Positions 35,074 to 42,211 of a stretch of 64,000 nt of DNA are shown here, in pieces. Position numbers and translations under genes: made by a program. Positions within the stretch are counted from its first letter, which is position 1, and every line of letters begins with the position of its first letter. The notes beneath the pieces were generated by a model, which did not search any database, was not told the origin of the DNA, and saw only the letters and a list, made by a program, of their open reading frames with translations. The stretch lies in contig CAVWBQ010000042.1 in NCBI GenBank assembly GCA_963753225.1, forward strand, positions 186,001-250,000, in the 5' to 3' direction. The stretch is from Palsa-504 sp963753225. Lineage in GTDB: Bacteria; Actinomycetota; Actinomycetes; Streptosporangiales; Streptosporangiaceae.

Positions 35074-35521
35074 CGCGCTGACCGGGCAGCTCGGCGTGCC
35101 CGAGGCGCTGATCTACAACGCGGGGCTGATCCAGCACGACCGGCCCGGCGAGCTGAGCCGCGAGCGGTACTTCGCCGCGTACGCGATCAACGTCCTCGGC
35201 GCCATGACCGCCGCCGTCCACCTGGCGCCCGCGATGGCCGAGGCGGGCGGCGGCTCCATCCTGATCACCGGCGGGATGCCGGAACCCGACCCGGCGGCCA
35301 CCAGCCTGTCGCTGGGCAAGGCCGGGGTGCGGGCGCTCACCAAGCTGCTGGCCAGCGAGTACGGGCCGGCCGGCATCCACGTGGCCACGGTGACCGTGGG
35401 CGGCGCCGTGGCGCCGGGAGGCCCGAACGACCCGGATCTTATCGCCGGTCACTACTGGCGTCTGCACACCCAGCTCCCGCAGGCCTGGGAACACGAAGTG
35501 GTAGTGGGAGGCAACCAGTGA
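34865..35521 (+). CDS. SDR-fold protein lacking the catalytic tyrosine
   Basis: 218 residues from ATG 34865, with GGAGGAG just upstream. Rossmann start AGAVIIGAGPGIGTSVARRF, cofactor loop VGLISRTAATVDAARAAVAA, IYNAGLIQHDRPGELSRERY (NAG motif), NVLGAMTAAVHLAPAMAEAG, GGSILITGGMPEPDPAATSL, SLGKAGVRALTKLLASEYGP. The position four residues before the active lysine (SLGKAG) is leucine, where classical SDRs have tyrosine, and the glycine motif is GAGPGIG rather than TGxxxGIG. It may therefore bind NAD(P) without normal oxidoreductase chemistry, or use another residue. Its stop overlaps the GTG of the fused decarboxylase/hydrolase gene by four bases, so the products are made together. Confidence 0.82.
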   Translation: MAGAVIIGAGPGIGTSVARRFAAAGMPVGLISRTAATVDAARAAVAAAGVTVAGAAADAGQDDQLTAALDALTGQLGVPEALIYNAGLIQHDRPGELSRERYFAAYAINVLGAMTAAVHLAPAMAEAGGGSILITGGMPEPDPAATSLSLGKAGVRALTKLLASEYGPAGIHVATVTVGGAVAPGGPNDPDLIAGHYWRLHTQLPQAWEHEVVVGGNQ

Positions 35522-36702
35522 GCCCGCAGCTGACACGCGGACAGCGCGAATACGCCGGACTGATGGGATCACCGCCGGAAGAAGGGCTGGCCGAGGTCAG
35601 GATGCGCTCACCGCAGATGTACGACGCCGTGGTGGAGGCCGCGTTCGGCCAGATGATGGCGCAGGCCGGGCTGAGCCGCACGGCACGGGAGATGACCACG
35701 GTCGCGCTGCTCGCGGCCGCGGGCGGCGCCGAACGCCAGCTGGCGACGCACGCCCGCGCGGCGCTGCGGCACGGCGTGGTCCCGGCCGAGCTGCGGGCGC
35801 TGTGCGAGCACGTCGCGGTGTACGCGGGCTTCCCGAGGGCGCTGAACGCGCTCGAGGTCATCGACCGCGTGCTGACGCAGGCGGGCGTGCCCGCGCCGCC
35901 GGCGCTGCGGCGGGTCCGCCTGGCCGACCACGAGACGGTGGTCGCGCAGGGCGGTGCGGCCGGGCCGGCCGTGGTGCTGATCCACGCGCTCGGGCTCGAC
36001 TGGCGGATGTGGGCTCCGGTGCTGGAGCGGCTGTCCCCCGGGCGGCGGGTTTTCGCCTACGACCTGCGTGGTCACGGCTGGGCGGCCGGCTCCCCGGTCC
36101 CGTTCACCATGGCGGACGCCGCCGCCAACCTGGTCGGCGTGCTCGACGCGCTCGGTCTCGACCGGGCCCACGTGGTGGGCCTTTCCTACGGCGGCGGGAT
36201 CGCCCAGACCGCGGCCCTGGCCTATCCGGAACGGTTCGAGTCGCTGGTGCTGGCGGCCACCACGGACTACCCGTTCGAGGCGTTCGAGGCGCGGGCCCGC
36301 TCGGCCGAGACGGACGGCATGGAGGCCCAGGTCGCCCCCAGCCTGACCCGCTGGTTCACCCCGGCGGCGCTGGCCGCCGGCGGGTGGGGCGTGCGCTACG
36401 CGCGCGAGTGCGTGCGGCGCGGCAACCCGGTCGACTGGGCGGCGGCGTGGCGGTCGTTCGAGGGCCTTGACGTCCAGGACCGGCTCGGCACGCTCCGCGT
36501 CCGGACCCTGGTCCTGGCGGGCGAGCTCGACGCCTCCACGCCGCCGGAGCTGATGGCCGGCATCGCCGGGCGCGTGCCCCGCGCTGACTACCAGGTGCTG
36601 CCCGGCACGCCGCACATGCAGACCCTGGAGCGCCCAGAGCTGGTGGCCGCGGCGCTTAATGAGTTCCTGCCCGCCGGGGCCCTGGATAAGGTGGAAACGT
36701 GA
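35518..36702 (+). CDS. Carboxymuconolactone decarboxylase-alpha/beta hydrolase fusion
   Basis: 394 residues from GTG 35518. Residues about 1-125 are a carboxymuconolactone decarboxylase-like helical domain (RGQREYAGLMGSPPEEGLAE, SRTAREMTTVALLAAAGGAE, HGVVPAELRALCEHVAVYAG). Residues about 135-390 are an alpha/beta hydrolase: GPAVVLIHALGLDWRMWAPV, FAYDLRGHGWAAGS, nucleophile elbow VVGLSYGGGIAQTAALA, acid in LAGELDASTPPEL, His in GTPHMQTLERPEL. Streptomyces PcaL fuses the same two activities of the protocatechuate pathway (enol-lactonase and decarboxylase) but in the opposite order. The domain order here and the SDR partner suggest a related ring-cleavage or lactone-handling step, which is an inference. 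A terminator-like hairpin follows. Confidence 0.85.
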   Translation: MSPQLTRGQREYAGLMGSPPEEGLAEVRMRSPQMYDAVVEAAFGQMMAQAGLSRTAREMTTVALLAAAGGAERQLATHARAALRHGVVPAELRALCEHVAVYAGFPRALNALEVIDRVLTQAGVPAPPALRRVRLADHETVVAQGGAAGPAVVLIHALGLDWRMWAPVLERLSPGRRVFAYDLRGHGWAAGSPVPFTMADAAANLVGVLDALGLDRAHVVGLSYGGGIAQTAALAYPERFESLVLAATTDYPFEAFEARARSAETDGMEAQVAPSLTRWFTPAALAAGGWGVRYARECVRRGNPVDWAAAWRSFEGLDVQDRLGTLRVRTLVLAGELDASTPPELMAGIAGRVPRADYQVLPGTPHMQTLERPELVAAALNEFLPAGALDKVET

Positions 36703-36745
36703 CACAACAACAGGACGTCCAGCTAGGCGAGGGGGAGACACCCCG

Positions 36746-36772
36746 CGCGCGGTAAGCCCGCGCGTCCTTTTT
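36746..36772 (+). terminator. Rho-independent-type terminator
   Basis: CGCGCGG (36746-36752) pairs with CCGCGCG (36758-36764) around the loop TAAGC, followed by TCCTTTTT. An all-GC 7-bp stem plus a T-run, 44 bases after the stop of the fusion gene, is a convincing end for the 34865-36702 operon. Confidence 0.65.
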
Positions 36773-36818
36773 CCGGGACGCAGTCCTTAGTTCCTGCGAT
36801 CCCCTCGGAGTCAGTCCG

Positions 36819-37991
36819 TTGTTCTCGAGTATTCGTCGTACCCATTACTTGTTCGCTGCCAGCCTGTTCGGCCTGCTCGGCTTTCACGTCGGCGTCTGGG
36901 CCGTCCAGCTCGCGCCGCTGTCGGCTGGCCTGCACCTCGACCCCGCGGCGCTCGGCGCCGCGGTCACCGTGGCCGCCTCGGCCGGCCTGGTCACCCTGTT
37001 CGCGGGCGGGGCGCTCGCCGACCGGGCCGGCCGCCGCCCGGTCCTGGTGATCGGCTTCGCCGGCACCGGGACAGCGTTCTTGCTGATGGCCCTGGCCGGC
37101 CGCTTCGCCACGCTGATACCCGCCATGCTGCTCTACGGGCTGTCGGTCAGCTTCATCGACCTAGGCGCCAACACCGTCGGCTCGGCCTACGAGCAGGCGT
37201 ACAAGGTGACGGCCATGACCGGCCTGCACGCCTGGTTCAGCGGCGGCGCGCTGGCCGGCGCGATCGGCACCGCGGCCGCGCTGCGCGCCGGGGTCGGCTA
37301 CCGCGGCGTCTACCTGGCACTCGCCGCCGTCCTGGCGGCCGGGCTTGTGACCGCGCTGCTCGCCGCCATCCCGGCGCCGCCGGGCGGGGCGGCGGGAAGC
37401 GAGCCGCGGCCGCGCAGGCCGGGGATCTGGCGGATCCCCGCGGTGCTGTTCGCCATCGCGCTGATCAGCGTGACGTTCTTCGGCGACGGTGCGCTGGAGA
37501 GCTTCCTGTCCAGCTACCTCCAGCGCACCCTGGCCGGGGGCGTGCTGCTCAGCGGCATCGGCATCGGCAGTTACCACTTCGCCTCGCTGCTCGGGCGGCT
37601 CACCGCCACCGCGGCGCTGCGCCGCTTCGGGGAGCGCCGCGTCGTCATGGCCGCGGGCCTGCTGGCCGCGACCGGGCTGCTGACCGCCGTCACCGCGCCG
37701 GACGCGGCCGGCGCCATCGGCGGGCTGCTCCTGGTCGGGTTCGCCATCGCCCCGGTCGTCCCGACCACGCTGTCGCTGGCCGGGCGGTCCGCGCCGGGAC
37801 GCTCCGGTCAGGCCGTGGCCACGGTCACCGCCGCGGGCTACGGCTCGTTCATCCTCAGCCCGCTCACCATCGGGCTGATCGCCCAGGCCACCAGCCTGCG
37901 GCTGGCGCTGGGGCTGCTCGTCCTGACCAGCCTGGCCATCGCGGGCCTGGCGACCCGGTGGCCGGGCGCCAGGCCCGGCCGAGCGCGGTAA
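36819..37991 (+). CDS. MFS transporter
   Basis: 390 residues from a TTG at 36819, with CTCGGAG about nine bases upstream; the first residues SSIRRTHYLFAASLFGLLGF support this start. Twelve membrane segments of the major facilitator superfamily. The loop-2/3 motif is GALADRAGRRPVLVIG and the middle cytosolic loop is rich in Pro and Arg (AGSEPRPRRPG). The topology resembles bacterial sugar or drug:H+ antiporters. It follows the SDR/decarboxylase-hydrolase operon after a terminator, in the same direction, and may export or import the compound those enzymes handle. The substrate cannot be read from sequence. Confidence 0.85.
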   Translation: MFSSIRRTHYLFAASLFGLLGFHVGVWAVQLAPLSAGLHLDPAALGAAVTVAASAGLVTLFAGGALADRAGRRPVLVIGFAGTGTAFLLMALAGRFATLIPAMLLYGLSVSFIDLGANTVGSAYEQAYKVTAMTGLHAWFSGGALAGAIGTAAALRAGVGYRGVYLALAAVLAAGLVTALLAAIPAPPGGAAGSEPRPRRPGIWRIPAVLFAIALISVTFFGDGALESFLSSYLQRTLAGGVLLSGIGIGSYHFASLLGRLTATAALRRFGERRVVMAAGLLAATGLLTAVTAPDAAGAIGGLLLVGFAIAPVVPTTLSLAGRSAPGRSGQAVATVTAAGYGSFILSPLTIGLIAQATSLRLALGLLVLTSLAIAGLATRWPGARPGRAR

Positions 37992-38053
37992 GGCGCAACG
38001 GCGGAGGGCTGGCCAGCGCCCCGGCAGCTGGCCAGCCCCCGCCGGACCCCCGG

Positions 38054-38938
38054 TCAGGAGGCGAGGGAGCCCGGAGCGGGCAGCCGGAAGACGCGCCTGC
38101 GCGCCATGTCGAGCACGGGGGCGGGCAGCCCGCTGAGGATGGCCAGCCGCCGCGAGTCCTTGCCCGACAGGTAGACGGCCCGGGGCCGCCGTACGGTCAG
38201 CGCCCTGGTGATCGTGGCGGCGGCCACGTCGGGCGAGCTGCCGTTCGCCTCCCTGCGCTCCAGGACCTGGAGCATCCCCCCGAAGGCACCCTCGTACAGG
38301 GCGCGCGCCCCCGGATCGGCCGCGGCCATGGCGGCGGCCGCGTCACGGGTCACCTTGTCGGCGGCACCGCTGTTGATGGTGGCCGGCTCGACCAGCACCA
38401 CCCGCACCCCCCATGGGGCCAGTTCCTGGCGCAGCGCCTCGCCGAGCGCGGTCAGCGCGGCCTTCGCCGCGTCCAGCGGGCCGGCGAACGGCGGGCTGAA
38501 GCGGACCCCGATCGTGCTGACCATCACGATGCGGCCGCGCGCCCGGCGCAGCGCGGGCAGCATGGCCTGGGTGACAGCGAGCTGACCGGTCACGTTCACG
38601 TCCAGCTGCCGGCGGAACGCGTCGAGCGGCACCAGCTCGGCCGGACAGGCCAGGCCGTAGCCGGCGTTGTTGACCAGGCCATCCAGGCCAGCCAGCCCGG
38701 TGTGCTCCTCGACGGCGGCGGCCGCGGCGGCGATGTGGCCGGGCTCGGTGACATCGAGGATGAGCGGGGTGATCTCCCCGCCCTCGCCCGCGGCGGACCG
38801 GGCCAGCCGTTCGCCATCGGCCGGCTTGCGGACGCCGGCGTATACGTGCTGGCCGGCCGCGGCAAGCCGGAGCGCCGTGGCGCGGCCGATTCCGGACGAG
38901 GAGCCGGTGACCAGGGTGTGTTTTCGTGCGCAGTTCAT
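38054..38938 (-). CDS. SDR family protein without the usual active-site tyrosine
   Basis: 294 residues from ATG 38938. Classical SDR features: HTLVTGSSSGIGRATALRLA (cofactor motif), DVTEPGHIAAAAAAVEEH, GLVNNAGYGLACPAELVP (NNAG), LDVNVTGQLAVTQAMLPALR, GRIVMVSTIGVRFSPPFAGP with the Ser, VRVVLVEPATINSGAAD. The lysine is in GPLDAAKAAL, but four residues before it stands leucine instead of tyrosine. The remaining catalytic Asn, Ser and Lys are present. Either another residue supplies the proton or the enzyme has changed role. The start overlaps the stop of a small upstream gene by four bases, so the two are co-translated. The long C-terminus (YLSGKDSRRLAILSGLPAPV) is typical of retinol-dehydrogenase-like members. 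Confidence 0.85.
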   Translation of the reverse strand: MNCARKHTLVTGSSSGIGRATALRLAAAGQHVYAGVRKPADGERLARSAAGEGGEITPLILDVTEPGHIAAAAAAVEEHTGLAGLDGLVNNAGYGLACPAELVPLDAFRRQLDVNVTGQLAVTQAMLPALRRARGRIVMVSTIGVRFSPPFAGPLDAAKAALTALGEALRQELAPWGVRVVLVEPATINSGAADKVTRDAAAAMAAADPGARALYEGAFGGMLQVLERREANGSSPDVAAATITRALTVRRPRAVYLSGKDSRRLAILSGLPAPVLDMARRRVFRLPAPGSLAS

Positions 38939-39201
38939 GAATCCTCCGTATCTGGGGCGGTGGCCTGCGGTCCGGCTGGTGAGCCCATCACCTGGTAGAG
39001 CACCCGGAGCAGGCCGAGCCAGCCGGTGAAGCGGAGTACGGTGTCGTCTCCGCTGACCCGGATGGTCCCCGCGGGCGGGTCAAGGGCGTCTAGCGCAATA
39101 CGGACCTCCACCCGTTCATCGTGGCCGGGCCGCCCGCCCGCAACATCGGCTAACTGGCCGATGTCCGTCCGGTCCGCGCCGACGCAGGCTGAAAACGTCA
39201 T
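38935..39201 (-). CDS. Small protein co-translated with the SDR
   Basis: 88 residues from ATG 39201; its stop overlaps the SDR start (ATGA). The readable core is ERVEVRIALDALDPPAGTIR, then VSGDDTVLRFTGWLGLLRVL and an acidic tail ending PDTEDS. The DPPAGT...FTGWLGLLR pattern is like small uncharacterised actinobacterial proteins that sit before oxidoreductase genes, but I cannot name a family. No signal peptide or membrane segment. It lies 31 bases from the divergent start of the epimerase-like gene, so both transcripts share a very short control region. Confidence 0.6.
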   Translation of the reverse strand: MTFSACVGADRTDIGQLADVAGGRPGHDERVEVRIALDALDPPAGTIRVSGDDTVLRFTGWLGLLRVLYQVMGSPAGPQATAPDTEDS

Positions 39202-39232
39202 CGCACATACAGATTGAGAGGAAGCGATACCC

Positions 39233-39886
39233 GTGCGTCTGCTCGTAACCGGAGGGACCGGTGTTCTCGGACAAGCGTTCCTGCCGCTGGCGCGGGCCCA
39301 AGGGCACCAGGTGAGCGCCCCGGGCCGGGCCGAACTCGACCTGTTCGATCCGGCCGCCGTGGGCGCGTCGATGGGCGGCGTGGACGCGGTGCTCCATCTG
39401 GCCACGCGCATCCAGCCGCTGGAGAAGATGGGGCAGCCAGAAGCGTGGCGGGACAACGACCGGCTGCGCGCCGAGGCCTCGGCCATCCTGGTCGACGCGG
39501 CGCTGGCCGCCGAGGTCAAGGCGTACATCCAGCCGACCGTCACGTTCGTCTACCCGGACGGCCAGCCGGCCTCGGAGGAGACGAACATACTCCAGGACGT
39601 CCCGGTCATCATGCGCTCCGCGCTGACCGCCGAGGAGCAGGCCGCCAGGTTCGCCGCGGCCGGGCGGCACGGCGCGGTGCTGCGCCTCGGGCTGCTCGAC
39701 GGCCCGGGCACCGGCCACGACCAGCCGAACCCGGCCCTGGGCGCCTCGCTGCACACCGAGGACGCCGGGCGCGCGCTGCTCGCCGCGCTCACCGTCCCGA
39801 GCGGCATCTACAACGTCTGCCGCGACGGGGAACGGGTCAGCAACCGCAGGTTCACCGAAACCGCCGGCTGGCGCCCGCAGCGTTAA
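39233..39886 (+). CDS. NAD-dependent epimerase/dehydratase-like protein
   Basis: 217 residues from GTG 39233. Extended-SDR Rossmann start RLLVTGGTGVLGQAFLPLAR, GVDAVLHLATRIQPLEKMGQ, AYIQPTVTFVYPDG, and the C-terminal PSGIYNVCRDGERVSNRRFT ending WRPQR. Shorter than full epimerases (about 310-340) because the substrate-binding part is reduced, as in NmrA-like or regulator-type members. The usual YxxxK is not clear; the tyrosine in FVYPDG is the only candidate. Catalysis is therefore uncertain. It is divergent from the 38935-39201/SDR pair and is followed by a truncated MFS gene in the same direction. Confidence 0.75.
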   Translation: MRLLVTGGTGVLGQAFLPLARAQGHQVSAPGRAELDLFDPAAVGASMGGVDAVLHLATRIQPLEKMGQPEAWRDNDRLRAEASAILVDAALAAEVKAYIQPTVTFVYPDGQPASEETNILQDVPVIMRSALTAEEQAARFAAAGRHGAVLRLGLLDGPGTGHDQPNPALGASLHTEDAGRALLAALTVPSGIYNVCRDGERVSNRRFTETAGWRPQR

Positions 39887-39921
39887 CCGCAACCACACGG
39901 AAAAGGAAAGAGGAAATCGTC

Positions 39922-40074
39922 ATGTCCGCCAGAACCGACCACGGGGCGCGAGCGGGAGCGATAGGCCCGCGCGCTGTCGGATCCGGCACCACGAGCCCGC
40001 CCGGCCACCGCCTCGGCGCGGCCCTGGCCGTCATCGCCACGGTACAGCTGATGGTGGTGCTCGACGGTACAGTA
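39922..40074 (+). pseudogene. DHA2-type MFS transporter, cut off after about 50 codons
   Basis: ATG 39922 follows a strong purine tract (AAAGGAAAGAGGAA). After a short polar N-terminus the frame reads HRLGAALAVIATVQLMVVLD, then GTV, the first membrane helix and hallmark VVLDGT of 14-segment drug transporters (normally followed by IVNVALP). At about 40072 the homology stops, and the open frame continues to 40296 through unrelated, poorly biased sequence. The rest of the gene (about 1.4 kb) is not in the window. The break coincides with the left edge of a repeat-rich island, so insertion followed by deletion is likely. Confidence 0.7.
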
Positions 40075-40123
40075 AGAGTTCTCAAACAGGCGTCGATGCA
40101 GATTAGGGAGCATAGCCATGCGA

Positions 40124-40159
40124 CAACCCCGTCGACAGGGGGGGTTGCCGACGGGGTTG
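40124..40159. repeat. 11-bp perfect inverted repeat
   Basis: CAACCCCGTCG (40124-40134) and CGACGGGGTTG (40149-40159) are exact reverse complements with a 14-base loop containing seven consecutive G. It lies about 50 bases inside the sequence that replaces the rest of the MFS gene, so it may belong to an inserted element. Confidence 0.55.
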
Positions 40160-40491
40160 CCCACTACCCGTTGTACCTCAAACCGCCAAGATCAGGGCAA
40201 ACGGGGAGTCTGCGGCGTGGCCACCTCATGACCCGGAGACTGCCTCTGTTCCCTCCGGCGCGCTACCTCGGCCTCAAGCGCTTGGAGTTGGACTGAGGCA
40301 CGGATGTGACGCTCTCCGTCAGGTGCGTGCGTGGTTCGCTGTCGGTCATCTGTCCGGCTGGCAGTTGCATGTGCGCGACCCCTGTTTCGAGCGGCCGGGC
40401 CCCCGCGGTCCGAGCGGCCACGCCCACTCGAGCCCTCACCAATTCCCAACCCCCCGCTCCCATCACACCAGCACCAGCACCCCGCGCTGCC

Positions 40492-40553
40492 GAACCGCAA
40501 CAATGTGACATTGATGCGGTCAGGACCGCTACGATGTGACATCGTTGCGGTTC
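40492..40553. repeat. 62-bp imperfect palindrome, dispersed repeat
   Basis: The outer 10 bases GAACCGCAAC (40492-40501) and GTTGCGGTTC (40544-40553) pair perfectly, and the arms continue inward to about 40521 with a few mismatches (ATGTGACAT...GATGCGGTC on the left, mirrored on the right). The left arm recurs almost exactly at 49516-49548, and a degenerate copy is at 40302-40330. This structure fits the end or the whole of a small non-autonomous mobile element. Confidence 0.65.
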
Positions 40554-40579
40554 CCGCCGCGCCGGGCGCCCCGGCCCGG

Positions 40580-40629
40580 CGATGCCCGCGTGATCGGCGA
40601 TGCCCGCGTGATCGGCGATGCCCGCGTGA
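40580..40629. repeat. 18-bp tandem repeat, about 2.8 copies
   Basis: The unit CGATGCCCGCGTGATCGG starts at 40580 and 40598 and is repeated in part from 40616. There are no unique spacers, so it is not a CRISPR array. It is non-coding and adjoins the palindrome. Confidence 0.6.
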
Positions 40630-40768
40630 GCCGTGGTGCGCAGGCAGCCAGCCCGCCCGTTCGGCTGGAAAAGACCACAACCCAGCATGAACCCGCCCCT
40701 CCCCCGCCAGTCCCCGCACAGCGCACCCGCACCAGCCCGGCCACCCGCCACGACCAGCGAGACACGCC

Positions 40769-42190
40769 CTAATCCGCCTCGGCGGCCGCCTGCCGCAGCA
40801 GGCGCCAGAGCTCCTCGACGTCGGACCGTTCGGTCCTCTCCGCCCCGATCGAGACCCGCACCGACCACACGCCGTCCAGCAGCGACGGGGTGACCAGCGC
40901 CGCGCCCGAGCCGTTGACCGAGTCCACCCACGCAAGCGTGTGCGCGTTCAGCCCGTCGGCGTCCAGCCCGGCCGGCTCGTGCCTGAGCACGACGGTCTGC
41001 AGGACGACCGGGGCCAGGACCCGCCAGCCGGGAGCCGCTTCGACCTGCCCGGCCAGCCAGCGGGCGTTGTCCAGGTCCCGGCGCAGCCGGGCCCTGATGG
41101 CCTCGACCCCGTCCAGCCGGAGGTGGAACCACAGCTTGAGCGCGCGGAACCGGCGGCCGAGCGGGATGCCCCAGTCCTTGTACTGGGTCACCTCGCCGTC
41201 GACGGCGGAGCGGAGGTAGGACGGGTTGGTCGACATGACCCGGATCAGGTGGGCCGGGTCGGCCACGTACAGCAGCGAGCAGTCCAGCACGGTGCCCAGC
41301 CACTTGTGCGGGTTCCAGCACAGCGAGTCCGCGCCTTCGACGCCGTCGACCAGCCAGCGCATCTCCGGCAGCAGCAGGGCCGAGCCCGCCATCGCCGCGT
41401 CGACGTGCACCCACATCCCGTAACGCCGGGCCACCTGGACGATCTCGGCCAGCGGGTCCACGGCCGTGGTCCCGGTGGTGCCCACGTTGACCACCACCGC
41501 GGCCGGCCGCCGTCCGGCCGCCACGTCTTCTTCTAGCGCCGCCGCCAGCGCCTCGGAGCGCATAGCGTACGTGACCGGGTCGACGCCGATCAGCCTGAGG
41601 TTGTCCCGTCCGTAACCGGCCAGGGCCACCGCCTTCGGGATCGAGGAGTGGGCGTGCCCGGTGGTGTAGACGGTCAGCGGCGCGCTCTCGGCCTGCAGCC
41701 CGCCGCGCGCCTCGGAGTAGTCCGTGGCGCGCTCGCGCGCCGCGAGCAGGGCGACCAGGCACGCGGTGGACGCCGTGTCCTGGATGACGCCCTTCCACGA
41801 CTCGGGCAGCGCGGTCAGCTCGCGCAGCCACTCGACCACGACCTCCTCGACCTCTGTCAGCGCGGGGGCGGACTGCCAGGTGATGCCCAGCGCGCCGAGC
41901 CCGGCGGTGGCCAGGTCGCCCAGCGCCGAGCTGAGGGTCGCGTTGGACGGGAACCAGCCGAAGTAGCGCGGGTGCTGCACCTGCGTCACGCCCGGGACCA
42001 CGATGGATTCGAGGTCGGATAGGAGGCGGGAGAAGGGTTCGGCCTCCTCCGGGGCTTTGGCTGGCAGCTTGCCGGCCACCTCCCCCGGGCCCACCTGCGC
42101 CTGCACCGCCAGCTCCGGGATCCGGGCGCGGTAATCCGCGATCCAGTCGATCAGCTCGTGGCCTGCGGCCCGGAACTCCTCAGGTCCCAT
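40769..42190 (-). CDS. PLP-dependent group II amino-acid decarboxylase
   Basis: 473 residues from ATG 42190, the normal length for aromatic-L-amino-acid decarboxylases. Seen: HELIDWIADYRARIPELAVQ, VTQVQHPRYFGWFPSNATLS, GVIQDTASTACLVALLAARE, YTTGHAHSSIPKAVALAG (His stacking on the cofactor), VVNVGTTGTTAVDPLAEIVQ, VHVDAAMAGSALLLPEMR (Asp to pyridine N), and the Schiff-base lysine in LCWNPHKWLGTVLDCSLL. It removes CO2 from an aromatic amino acid (tyrosine, tryptophan, phenylalanine or DOPA-like). The C-terminal specificity loop is not enough to choose. Single gene, converging with the repeat island and 21 bases downstream of the PPK2 gene, so it may be the last gene of a 44.8-40.8 kb minus-strand run. 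Confidence 0.88.
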   Translation of the reverse strand: MGPEEFRAAGHELIDWIADYRARIPELAVQAQVGPGEVAGKLPAKAPEEAEPFSRLLSDLESIVVPGVTQVQHPRYFGWFPSNATLSSALGDLATAGLGALGITWQSAPALTEVEEVVVEWLRELTALPESWKGVIQDTASTACLVALLAARERATDYSEARGGLQAESAPLTVYTTGHAHSSIPKAVALAGYGRDNLRLIGVDPVTYAMRSEALAAALEEDVAAGRRPAAVVVNVGTTGTTAVDPLAEIVQVARRYGMWVHVDAAMAGSALLLPEMRWLVDGVEGADSLCWNPHKWLGTVLDCSLLYVADPAHLIRVMSTNPSYLRSAVDGEVTQYKDWGIPLGRRFRALKLWFHLRLDGVEAIRARLRRDLDNARWLAGQVEAAPGWRVLAPVVLQTVVLRHEPAGLDADGLNAHTLAWVDSVNGSGAALVTPSLLDGVWSVRVSIGAERTERSDVEELWRLLRQAAAEAD

Positions 42191-42211
42191 ACCCCGCAGG
42201 TTACCGGGCGG

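Larger units (their letters stand above)
40297..40768. other. 472-base gap rich in repeats, no gene seen
   Basis: No reading frame here has sustained coding bias. The stretch holds a degenerate dispersed-repeat copy (40302-40330), a long palindrome (40492-40553) and an 18-bp tandem repeat (40580-40629). It is poorer in codon-like structure than any other gap and separates the truncated MFS gene from the convergent PLP decarboxylase gene. Confidence 0.6.

Noticed and set aside
36703..36818. Attachment site or small RNA between the fusion gene and the MFS gene
   Set aside because: The sequence is explained by a terminator hairpin and a leader. No repeat of the region was seen elsewhere.
39026..39217. 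Plus-strand 63-codon frame opposite the small SDR-coupled protein
   Set aside because: The minus-strand frame has better codon bias and an ATGA coupling to the SDR, so the plus-strand frame is a shadow.
40263..41831. 522-codon minus-strand frame overlapping the PLP decarboxylase
   Set aside because: It overlaps the decarboxylase in another frame and crosses the repeat island. Its Arg- and Gly-rich text has no family features, and the decarboxylase frame has all PLP motifs.
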